Of a DNA stretch of 5,370 nt, positions 1-5,037 are shown in pieces. Position numbers and translations under genes: made by a program. This stretch comes from Actinomycetes bacterium (GTDB lineage Bacteria; Actinomycetota; Thermoleophilia; Solirubrobacterales; Solirubrobacteraceae). Position 1 is the stretch's first letter. Every line of letters begins with the position of its first letter. The notes beneath the pieces are model-generated. The model had not been told where the DNA came from. It made no database searches and was given only the letters and a program-made list of their open reading frames with translations. Where the stretch lies: positions 1 to 5,370 of the forward strand of contig JAEXXR010000425.1 in the NCBI GenBank assembly GCA_023405705.1, written 5' to 3'.

Positions 1-936
1 GGCCTGGGCGGCCTGCGCCTCCTGGGCGGCCTGCGCGGCGGCGGCCTCGGCCTGCTGGGCGGCCTGCGCCTGCTGGGCGGCGGCAGCGGCCTCCGCCTCT
101 CTCTTGGCGGCGGCCTCGGCCTCGCGCTTGGCGGCCTCCTCGGCCTCGCGCTTGGCCTTCTCCTCGGCGTCGCGCTTGGCGCGCTCCTCGGCGTCGCGGC
201 GGGCCTTCTCCTCGGCCTCCTTGCGCTGACGCTCCTCCTCGGCGCGGAAGACCTCGCGGCCCTCGCCGATGCTGGTGCCGAGCGCTCTCGTGATCACGAG
301 GCACGACTTGATCGCGTCGTCGTTGCCCGGGACGACGTAGTCGACCTCGTCCGGGTCGCAGTTGGTGTCGACGAGACCGATGATCGGGATCCGCAGGCGC
401 TTGGCCTCTCTGACGGCGATCGCCTCGACCTTGAGGTCGACGACGAACATCGCGTCGGGGATGCGGCCCATGTTCTTGACGCCGCCGAGGTTGGCCTGGA
501 GCTTGAGCAGGTCGGCTCTCGCGGCGAGACGCTCGCGCGTCGGGAGGAGGTCGAGCTGACCCTCTCTCTCGTAGCGCTCGAGGTCGTGCAGGCGCCGGAT
601 GCGGTTGGTTATCGTGCCGAAGTTCGTCAGCAGGCCGCCGAGCCAGCGGTGGTTGACGTACGGCATGCCGGCCGCCTCGGCGACCTCCTTGATGCCGTCG
701 CGCGCCTGCTTCTTGGTGCCGACGAAGAGGACCGTGCCGCCGCGGCGGGCGACGCCGGCGGCGAACTCCTGCGCCTCGGTCAGCAGCTCCTGCGTCTTGA
801 GCAGGTCGATGATGTAGATCCCGGCGCGCTCGCCATGGATGAAGCGGCGCATCTTCGGGTTCCAACGGCGCGTCTGGTGACCGAAGTGGACACCGTTCTC
901 GAGCAGGTCCTTGAGGTCAACCTGTTCATTCGTCAC
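1..936 (-). CDS. rpsB: 30S ribosomal protein S2, 3' end outside window, with long repetitive C-terminal tail
   Basis: Ribosomal protein S2 (uS2) binds 16S rRNA on the back of the 30S subunit near the mRNA exit platform and helps recruit S1. The 312 codons seen begin at a GTG start, with GGGAG 8 bases upstream. Diagnostic S2 motifs are HFGHQTRRWNPKM (residues 17-29), NHRWLGGLLTNF (95-106), NMGRIPDAMFVVD (155-167) and the DTNCDPDEVDYVVPGNDDA stretch (from about 190). The globular core ends near residue 228. Typical bacterial S2 is about 240-260 residues. Here a charged, then Ala/Gln-rich, predicted helical tail follows from residue 232 and is still open at the window edge, so the true length is unknown. 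An ATG nearby at 930-932 is out of frame, which supports GTG. The gene is preceded by a structured 129-base leader and probably has its own promoter. tsf is the usual next gene, beyond the left edge. Identity is very secure; only the tail is unusual. Confidence 0.97.
   Translation of the reverse strand, partial: MTNEQVDLKDLLENGVHFGHQTRRWNPKMRRFIHGERAGIYIIDLLKTQELLTEAQEFAAGVARRGGTVLFVGTKKQARDGIKEVAEAAGMPYVNHRWLGGLLTNFGTITNRIRRLHDLERYEREGQLDLLPTRERLAARADLLKLQANLGGVKNMGRIPDAMFVVDLKVEAIAVREAKRLRIPIIGLVDTNCDPDEVDYVVPGNDDAIKSCLVITRALGTSIGEGREVFRAEEERQRKEAEEKARRDAEERAKRDAEEKAKREAEEAAKREAEAAAKREAEAAAAAQQAQAAQQAEAAAAQAAQEAQAAQA
73..216 (-). repeat. Six tandem octapeptide units in the S2 tail (24-base period)
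   Basis: S2 residues 241-288 are six consecutive eight-residue units: AEEKARRD, AEERAKRD, AEEKAKRE, AEEAAKRE, AEAAAKRE and AEAAAAAQ. Acidic residues at positions 2-3 and basic residues at 4-7 of each unit allow i to i+4 salt bridges. The charge fades towards the C-terminus into an Ala/Gln-rich stretch (289-312). The period of eight does not match the seven-residue period of a coiled coil. A long single alpha helix is therefore more likely, by inference. The DNA repeats are imperfect at 24 bases and lie within the coding frame, so this is a protein repeat and not a non-coding array. Confidence 0.85.
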
Positions 937-944
937 GACTGTGA

Positions 945-949
945 CTCCC
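945..949 (-). promoter_or_regulatory. Shine-Dalgarno sequence of rpsB
   Basis: On the minus strand GGGAG, preceded by four A residues, lies 8 bases before the GTG at 934-936. This fixes the start of S2 at that GTG. The A-rich run is the least GC-rich stretch of the leader and would leave the ribosome-binding site unstructured, downstream of the two leader hairpins. Confidence 0.75.
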
Positions 950-979
950 TTTTGTGGTGCTGTGCGGATCCCGGTCGCA

Positions 980-1024
980 GGCACGCGATTCCGATGCTGG
1001 ATGCACCGGTCAGGGTCGCGTGCC
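980..1024 (-). promoter_or_regulatory. Composite hairpin in the rpsB leader, possible S2 autoregulatory element
   Basis: The minus strand has a perfect 9-base inverted repeat, GGCACGCGA (1016-1024) with TCGCGTGCC (980-988). Nested inside it is a second stem, CCGGTGC with GCATCGG (7 pairs, one G-U), closed by the 5-base loop ATCCA. The two stems are separated by a 6-by-2 internal loop. No T-run follows, so it does not look like an intrinsic terminator. It ends about 31 bases before the Shine-Dalgarno sequence. Autoregulation of rpsB by S2 through its leader is established in Escherichia coli. A similar role here is inference from position and structure. Confidence 0.45.
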
Positions 1025-1030
1025 CTCGCG

Positions 1031-1055
1031 CGTCCGGGGTAGTGGACTACGGACG
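1031..1055 (-). terminator. Hairpin 10 bases after the rluD stop; weak terminator or leader structure
   Basis: The minus strand reads CGTCC, GTAG, TCCA, CTAC, CCC, GGACG. This gives a 5-pair outer stem and a 4-pair inner stem, with a TCCA tetraloop and a 3-base bulge. It begins 10 bases after the rluD stop codon. There is no U-tract, so it may be a factor-dependent or tail-less terminator of the upstream operon. It could equally be the first hairpin of the rpsB leader if transcription starts inside rluD. Confidence 0.35.
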
Positions 1056-1065
1056 GCGGAACAGT

Positions 1066-1989
1066 CTACGCGACTTCGGCGCCGCGGCCACTCCCGGCCT
1101 CGGCCTCCAGGCGCGCCAGGACGGCGGCGAGGTCTTTCGGCAGCGGCGAGGAGACGTCGACCGGCTCCCCGCCGAGCGGATGCGCGAAGGCGAGCCGGGC
1201 GGCGTGCAGGAACTGGCGCTTTAGCCCGAGCCGGCCCGCCGTGCCGTACTCGGGGTCGCCGGCGACCGGGTGGCCGATCGCCTGCAGGTGGACGCGGATC
1301 TGGTGGGTGCGGCCCGTCTCCAGCACGACGCGCAGCAGCGCGCTGCCGGGCAGCGCGCGCTCCAGCGTGAAGTGGGTGCGGGCGTCGCGCGGGTCGTCGG
1401 TCTCGGTCGACATGCGCGTGCGCACGCGGCGGTCGCGGCCGATCGGCGCGTCGATCGTGCCGCTGCGCGCCGGCGGCGTCCCCTCGACCAGCGCGAGGTA
1501 CTCGCGGCGCACCTCGCGCGCCTCGATCATCCGCTTCAGCTCGCGGTGGGACGCCTCCGACTTGGCGACGATCAGCAGACCGGAGGTGTCGCGGTCCAGC
1601 CGGTGGACGATCCCGGCGCGGGCCGGGTCCTCCCCGCCTGCGGCGCGGCCGGCGAGCGCCTGCGACAGCGTGCCGGTGCGGTGCCCGGGAGCCGGGTGCA
1701 CGACGACCCCGGCCGGCTTGTCGACGACCAGCAGCGCGTCGTCCTCGAAGAGGATCTCGAACGGCGCGTCGCCGGTCGCGTCGACCTCGCGCAGCGGCTC
1801 CGGCGCGACCGCGACCGTCTCGCCGGCGCCGACCTTGTGGCGCTTCGGCAGCGCTCTGCCGTCGACGGTCACGAGGCCGGCGTCGATCAGCCGCTGCGCC
1901 TTCGTGCGCGAGCCGATCTGCTCGACCTTCGCGAGGAACAGGTCGAGCCGCTCGCCCGCCTGCTCGACCCCGACCTCCAGCTCAAGCAT
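1066..1989 (-). CDS. rluD: RluA/RluD-family ribosomal large-subunit pseudouridine synthase
   Basis: This cytoplasmic enzyme isomerises specific uridines in 23S rRNA to pseudouridine; RluD of E. coli acts on helix 69. The 307-residue protein has an N-terminal S4 RNA-binding domain (about residues 8-65) and then the catalytic domain. The latter shows DKPAG (90-94), HRLDRDTSG (129-137, with catalytic Asp132), RTHQIRVHL (227-235), GHPVAGDPEYG (239-249) and LHAARLAFAHP (from about 261). I chose the ATG at 1989, which has GAGG 6 bases upstream and overlaps the lspA stop by 8 bases (ATGCTTGA). A GTG at 2004 would add five residues and has GGAG 10 bases upstream, so it remains possible. It is the last gene of the proC-yggT-lspA-rluD run. 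The pairing of lspA with rluD is common in Gram-positive bacteria. The exact target uridines cannot be read from the sequence. Confidence 0.93.
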   Translation of the reverse strand: MLELEVGVEQAGERLDLFLAKVEQIGSRTKAQRLIDAGLVTVDGRALPKRHKVGAGETVAVAPEPLREVDATGDAPFEILFEDDALLVVDKPAGVVVHPAPGHRTGTLSQALAGRAAGGEDPARAGIVHRLDRDTSGLLIVAKSEASHRELKRMIEAREVRREYLALVEGTPPARSGTIDAPIGRDRRVRTRMSTETDDPRDARTHFTLERALPGSALLRVVLETGRTHQIRVHLQAIGHPVAGDPEYGTAGRLGLKRQFLHAARLAFAHPLGGEPVDVSSPLPKDLAAVLARLEAEAGSGRGAEVA

Positions 1990-2476
1990 CGCGTGCCTCG
2001 GCACGGGCGTTGAGCTCCAGCACGATCACGAGCGAGATGACGCCGAAGGTCACCGCTATGTCGGCGACGTTGAACGACGGGAAGCTCGGGAACTGGATGA
2101 AGTCGGTCACGTAGCCCTGGCGGATGCGGTCGAGCAGGTTGCCGAAGGCGCCGCCGAGCAGCAGCCCCGTCGGGATCCACATCAGCGGCCTGCCGGCGTT
2201 GCGCGAGAAGAAGACGACCAGCGCCGTTATCGCGCACACGACGATCACGAGCAGCAGCGTCCCGCCGCCACCGAGGAAGCCGAAGGCGACGCCGTCGTTG
2301 TGGACGTGGCCGATCGACAGGAACGGCAGCAGCTCGTTCTCCTCGCCGACCGAGACGTCGGCCCGCACCAGCGCCTTCGACGCCTGGTCGAGCACGAGCA
2401 CGACCGCCATCACGGCGAAGACCTTCAGCCAGTTGGCGCGGGCTGCTCCGGTGCTGCTCGCGGCGGCCGCGCTCAT
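1982..2476 (-). CDS. lspA: Lipoprotein signal peptidase (signal peptidase II)
   Basis: This membrane aspartyl protease removes signal peptides from diacylglyceryl-modified prolipoproteins, after Lgt. The 164-residue protein has the expected four hydrophobic segments (about 16-30, 73-90, 96-113 and 139-155). Family motifs are DQASK (30-34), HNDGVAFG (59-66), GNLLDR (112-117), VTDF with Asp125, and FNVAD with Asp139. The last two aspartates correspond to the catalytic dyad of the family. The first ten residues are a short Ala/Ser-rich cytoplasmic lead. The start is ambiguous by one codon. ATG at 2476 shares one base with the yggT stop (TGATG), and GTG at 2479 would give a GTGA overlap. Neither has a strong Shine-Dalgarno sequence, which suggests translational coupling to yggT. 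Confidence 0.95.
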   Translation of the reverse strand: MSAAAASSTGAARANWLKVFAVMAVVLVLDQASKALVRADVSVGEENELLPFLSIGHVHNDGVAFGFLGGGGTLLLVIVVCAITALVVFFSRNAGRPLMWIPTGLLLGGAFGNLLDRIRQGYVTDFIQFPSFPSFNVADIAVTFGVISLVIVLELNARAEARDA

Positions 2477-2790
2477 CACCCGCGGATCAGCCCGACGACG
2501 ATCTGCTGCACGATGATCAGCACGATCGTGGCGACCATCGGCGAGAGGTCGAACGGCCCGAGGTTCGGCAGGAATCTGCGGAACAGGTTCAGGTACGGCT
2601 CGACGACCTGGCGCAGGAAGTCGAAGAAGGCGTTCGACCAGCGGTTGTACGGCGGCCGCACGCCGACGGCGAAGAGGATGCTCGTCACCACGTAGGCGAA
2701 GATGCAGATCAGGTAGACGACGAAGACGGCGCTGACGTAGTCGGCGACGTCCCCGCGAACGCTCGCGAGGACGACCGTCGCGGCGTTCAC
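2476..2790 (-). CDS. yggT: YggT/YlmG-family integral membrane protein
   Basis: This 104-residue protein has two hydrophobic helices (about residues 18-43 and 85-102). They flank an amphipathic, basic middle with the family-typical RPPYNRW (45-51) and VEPYLNLFRRFLPNLGPFDLSP (62-84) motifs. YggT/YlmG proteins lie beside sepF in many bacteria and cyanobacterial/plastid lineages. They are linked to division, nucleoid distribution or osmotic tolerance, but no biochemical reaction is established. The GTG start overlaps the proC stop in a GTGA and has a consensus GGAGG 6 bases upstream. The same frame stays open far upstream within proC, but that upstream part is Arg-rich shadow and the family homology begins only here. 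No divIVA follows, unlike the usual actinobacterial order. Confidence 0.9.
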   Translation of the reverse strand: MNAATVVLASVRGDVADYVSAVFVVYLICIFAYVVTSILFAVGVRPPYNRWSNAFFDFLRQVVEPYLNLFRRFLPNLGPFDLSPMVATIVLIIVQQIVVGLIRG

Positions 2791-3551
2791 CGTCTGCCTC
2801 CGTGGACGACCGCGTCGGCCGCCGCCTGGAAGGCCGTGCGCAGGCCGTGGGCGTCGAGCGCCGCCAGCCCGCGGGCGGTCGAGCCGCCGGGCGAGGTGAC
2901 CGCGCGGCGGACCGCGAGCGTGTCGCCGTCGCGCTCGGCCAGCAGCTGCAGCGTGCCGGCCATCGTCTCGGTCACCAGCTCGTCGGCGATCTCGGCGGGG
3001 ATGCCGTGGCGGACGATCGCGTCGACCTGCGCCTCGACCAGCAGCGCGACGTACGCCGGGCCGACGCCCATCGCGGCGGTCGCCGCGTCGATCTGTCTGT
3101 CGTGCAGCTTCACGACGGTCGCGATCCGCTCCAGCAGCGTCAGCACGCTCGCCGCCAGCTCCGGGTCGACGTCGTCGGGCTGCGCGAGGCAGATGACCCC
3201 GCGCCCGACCTCGACCGCGACGTTCGGCATCAGCCGGAAGACCGGCTGGCCGGGATAGGCCGCCTGCAGGGCCGACAGCGGCACGCCGCCGAGGATCGAG
3301 ACGATCGCCGTCCCGCTCCCGGCGTCGGCGATCTCGCGCGCGACCTCGTCGAGCTGCTCGGGCTTGTGGCAGAGGAAGACGACGTCGGCGCGTCTGGCCA
3401 GCTCTGCGTTGGAGGCGATCGCCTCGCCGCCGACCGCGGCCGCGAGCGCCTCGGCGCGCGCGGCGTTCACGTCGGTGCACAGGATCGGGTCGCCCCAGCC
3501 GCGTGCGAGCGCGCTGGCCATGTTGCCCGATCCGATCAGTCCTGCCTGCAT
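2787..3551 (-). CDS. proC: Pyrroline-5-carboxylate reductase
   Basis: This enzyme reduces 1-pyrroline-5-carboxylate to L-proline with NAD(P)H, the last step of proline synthesis, in the cytoplasm. The 254-residue protein is slightly short of the usual 260-280. It opens with a Rossmann nucleotide-binding motif, GLIGSGNMASALARG (residues 4-18). It continues with the CHKPEQLDEV version of the family KP motif (61-70), RLMPNVAVEVGRG (106-118) and GPAYVALLVEA (164-174) at the dimerisation domain. The signature VTSPGGSTARGL (218-229) follows. The ATG has no Shine-Dalgarno sequence but sits 9 bases after a TANNNT box, so the transcript may be leaderless. It is the first gene of a run with yggT, lspA and rluD, sharing a GTGA overlap with yggT. 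Placement of proC between sepF and yggT is known in several phyla. Confidence 0.96.
   Translation of the reverse strand: MQAGLIGSGNMASALARGWGDPILCTDVNAARAEALAAAVGGEAIASNAELARRADVVFLCHKPEQLDEVAREIADAGSGTAIVSILGGVPLSALQAAYPGQPVFRLMPNVAVEVGRGVICLAQPDDVDPELAASVLTLLERIATVVKLHDRQIDAATAAMGVGPAYVALLVEAQVDAIVRHGIPAEIADELVTETMAGTLQLLAERDGDTLAVRRAVTSPGGSTARGLAALDAHGLRTAFQAAADAVVHGGRR
2797..2801 (-). promoter_or_regulatory. Shine-Dalgarno sequence of yggT inside the proC 3' end
   Basis: GGAGG on the minus strand lies within the last codons of proC, 6 bases before the GTG at 2788-2790. It decides the yggT start against the much longer open frame that continues upstream. It is the strongest ribosome-binding site of the middle operon. 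Confidence 0.8.
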
Positions 3552-3560
3552 AGTGGCCGA

Positions 3561-3566
3561 AGCCTA
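3561..3566 (-). promoter_or_regulatory. Candidate -10 box for a leaderless proC transcript
   Basis: TAGGCT on the minus strand matches the actinobacterial TANNNT -10 pattern and ends 9 bases before the proC ATG. The transcription start would then fall within 2-3 bases of the start codon, in keeping with the missing Shine-Dalgarno sequence. No recognisable -35 is present at 16-18 bases. Leaderless genes with this layout are common in actinobacteria; assignment here is inference. Confidence 0.4.
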
Positions 3567-3568
3567 GC

Positions 3569-3586
3569 GGGCGGACCGTCCCACCC
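3569..3586 (-). other. Second hairpin in the sepF-proC gap
   Basis: On the minus strand GGGTGG (3581-3586) can pair with CCGCCC (3569-3574), six pairs with one G-U, around a 6-base loop. It follows the hairpin next to the sepF stop and ends just upstream of the proC -10 box. It may be part of a bipartite tail-less terminator, or it may simply reflect GC-rich sequence. Confidence 0.25.
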
Positions 3587-3592
3587 AGTGCC

Positions 3593-3610
3593 CGGGCGCC
3601 GCAGCGCCCG
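3593..3610 (-). terminator. GC hairpin directly abutting the sepF stop codon
   Basis: The minus strand has CGGGCGC, loop TGCG, GCGCCCG, a perfect 7-base stem that starts on the base after the sepF TGA. There is no U-tract, so it is not a canonical intrinsic terminator. In GC-rich actinobacteria such hairpins often mark 3' ends or pause sites, and here it separates sepF from a separately promoted proC. Confidence 0.45.
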
Positions 3611-4234
3611 TCAGCTCTGGTTGAAGAAGCCCTTCTCGATCAGCCGCGCGCGCTCCTCGGCCGAGACCTCGACGTTGCGCGGCGTGAGCAGGAAGACCTT
3701 GTCGGCGATCCGCTGCATGCCGCCGTCGAGCGCGTAGGTGAGCCCGGACGAGAAGTCGATCAGCCGCTTGGAGAGATCGGTGTCCGAGCCCTGCAGGTTG
3801 AGGATGACCGGGATCGAGTCCTTGAACTTGTCCGCCACGTCCTGGGCGTCGTTGAACGACTTGGGTACGACGAGATGCACGCGGACCTCCCCGCTGCTGC
3901 GACCGTTGCGCACACCGGCTCCTGCGCTGCCGCCGGTCCCGCCGACCGGGCGCAGCACGCTGGTGCGCCGGGAGGGGGGGTCGTCGTCCGCGAAGATGTC
4001 GTCGATCTCGTCGCGACGGCGGCGGCTGCTGCTCAGCCGGCGCACGTTCGGACGCTCTCGGTACTGGTCTTCGAGGTCGACCTCGGGCTCGGCGTACTGC
4101 GGCTCGCGCTCACGCTCACGCGGAGCGGAACGGGCGCGGTCTCGCTGCTCGTACTCGGGTTCGTCGTCGTAGTCGTGCTCGACGGCGAGGCCGAAGTAGA
4201 CGAGCGCGCGGTGCCAGGTGTCGCGAAATGCCAT
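3611..4234 (-). CDS. sepF: Cell division protein SepF, FtsZ membrane anchor
   Basis: SepF binds the FtsZ C-terminal tail and tethers the Z-ring to the membrane; actinobacteria lack FtsA and depend on it. The 207-residue form starts with MAFRDTWHRALVYFGL, a typical SepF membrane-binding amphipathic helix. A polyampholyte linker rich in Asp, Glu and Arg follows (about 18-115). The conserved SepF core spans about 117-192 (VHLVVPKSF, IPVILNLQGSD, RLIDFSSGLTYALDG, RIADKVFLLTP). The protein ends in the conserved EKGFFNQS. The start is uncertain. ATG 4234 matches the family N-terminus but has no Shine-Dalgarno sequence. ATG 4285 is in frame, would add 17 residues and has GAGG 6 bases upstream. ATG 4303 adds 23. 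I prefer 4234 because the amphipathic helix is expected at the extreme N-terminus. It lies downstream of yggS, as in the usual division cluster. Confidence 0.93.
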   Translation of the reverse strand: MAFRDTWHRALVYFGLAVEHDYDDEPEYEQRDRARSAPREREREPQYAEPEVDLEDQYRERPNVRRLSSSRRRRDEIDDIFADDDPPSRRTSVLRPVGGTGGSAGAGVRNGRSSGEVRVHLVVPKSFNDAQDVADKFKDSIPVILNLQGSDTDLSKRLIDFSSGLTYALDGGMQRIADKVFLLTPRNVEVSAEERARLIEKGFFNQS

Positions 4235-4283
4235 GACGGTGAGTGGTTCGTGCGGGGACGCGGAATCCCTGCAACCGCTTTCC

Positions 4284-4289
4284 ATTATG
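4284..4289 (-). promoter_or_regulatory. Candidate -10 box for sepF
   Basis: CATAAT on the minus strand matches five of six bases of TATAAT and stands out in a 112-base yggS-sepF gap. Transcription would start near 4277, giving a leader of about 43 bases before the ATG at 4234. No -35 hexamer is visible at 16-18 bases. The box overlaps the alternative ATG at 4285, so the promoter and the long SepF form are mutually exclusive readings. Confidence 0.35.
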
Positions 4290-4314
4290 CGCCTCGGCAA
4301 CATTTCGCGCGCCT

Positions 4315-4345
4315 CGGCCGGGCGCGCCGCCGCTGCGACCGGCCG
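4315..4345 (-). terminator. GC hairpin just after the yggS stop
   Basis: CGGCCGG (4339-4345) pairs perfectly with CCGGCCG (4315-4321) on the minus strand, around a 17-base GC-rich loop, starting one base after the yggS TGA. No U-tract follows. The position resembles the hairpin after sepF, so it may be a tail-less terminator or 3'-end stabiliser. Chance pairing in GC-rich DNA is possible. Confidence 0.35.
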
Positions 4346-4346
4346 C

Positions 4347-5015
4347 TCAGACGTAGAGCGTCGAGCCGAGGCGGACGATCGTCGCGCCCTCCTCGACGGC
4401 GACCTCGTAGTCCTGCGACGTGCCCATCGACAGCCGCTGCAGGCCGTGCGCCTCGGCCAGCTCGCGCAGCGCCGCGAAGTGGCGGCGGTTGTGCTCGGGG
4501 CTCGGCGCCAGCGGCGGCATCGTCATCAGCCCGGAGACCGTCACGGGGCAGCGCTCGACGAAGGCGGCGAGGTCGGCCGGGGCGATCCCGCTCTTCGACG
4601 CCTCGCCGGAGACGTTGACCTCGACCAGCACCTCCAGGTCCGGGCGCGCCCCGCCGTGCTTGGCCAGCTGCTCCAGGACCGAGTCGCTGGAGACCGAGTG
4701 GATCAGCCGCACCCACGGCAGGATCTGCCTGACCTTGCGGCTCTGCAGGTGGCCGATGAAGTCCCACGTGAACTGCCGCTCGTGCGCGGCCGCCTTCGTC
4801 TCCAGGTCCTGGGCGCGGTTCTCGCCCAGCAGCGTCAGCCCGGCCTCGGCGAGCACGCCGATCGACTCCAGCGGGACGTACTTGACCGCCGCCAGCAGCT
4901 CGACGTCGCCGGGGTCGCGGCCGGCGATCGCGGCCGCCTCGTCGATCCGCTGCCGCGCCTCGGAGACGTTGGCGCGCACGCGCTCGGCGTTCAGGTCGTA
5001 GATCAGCTCGGCCAC
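4347..5015 (-). CDS. yggS: YggS/PLPBP-family pyridoxal phosphate homeostasis protein
   Basis: YggS-family proteins bind pyridoxal 5'-phosphate through a lysine in an alanine-racemase-like fold III barrel. They buffer the cofactor and affect amino-acid pools, with no known catalytic reaction. The 222-residue protein has the PLP lysine as Lys45 in LLAAVKYVP (40-48). Other family motifs are LGENRAQD (63-70), FIGHLQSRK (86-94), VNVSGEASKSG (133-143), LMTMPPLAP (163-171) and LSMGTSQDYEVAVEEG (195-210), followed by VRLGS (214-218). The length matches the family. The GTG start has GGAG 7 bases upstream and lies 22 bases after the pgeF stop, so the two are probably co-transcribed. The neighbours pgeF and sepF are the standard context in Gram-positive division clusters. 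Confidence 0.96.
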   Translation of the reverse strand: MAELIYDLNAERVRANVSEARQRIDEAAAIAGRDPGDVELLAAVKYVPLESIGVLAEAGLTLLGENRAQDLETKAAAHERQFTWDFIGHLQSRKVRQILPWVRLIHSVSSDSVLEQLAKHGGARPDLEVLVEVNVSGEASKSGIAPADLAAFVERCPVTVSGLMTMPPLAPSPEHNRRHFAALRELAEAHGLQRLSMGTSQDYEVAVEEGATIVRLGSTLYV

Positions 5016-5037
5016 GTCGTCGCTCCGGTCGTGCGGG

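Noticed and set aside
1..216. Tandem-looking repeats suggesting a CRISPR or satellite array
   Set aside because: The repeats are imperfect, in frame with rpsB, and explained by the AEE(K/R)AKR(D/E) protein units. There are no unique spacers.
1063..1068. TAGACT as a -10 box for rpsB
   Set aside because: It fits TANNNT and its position is reasonable, but it overlaps the rluD stop and has no convincing -35. One such match is expected by chance, so I did not list it as a feature.
1241..2695. 484-codon plus-strand open frame, the longest in the window
   Set aside because: It lies antisense to rluD, lspA and yggT, which have full family motifs. Its translation is low-complexity Ser/Arg/Ala with no recognisable domain, as expected for a shadow frame in GC-rich DNA.
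2791..3480. N-terminal extension of yggT in the open frame reaching 3480
   Set aside because: It is an Arg-rich shadow of proC. A consensus GGAGG and GTG at 2788-2790 mark the real start, and the product then has the family's usual length.
2802..3737. 311-codon plus-strand open frame
   Set aside because: It is antisense to proC, rich in Arg/Asp/Gly, and has no motif. proC explains the region fully.
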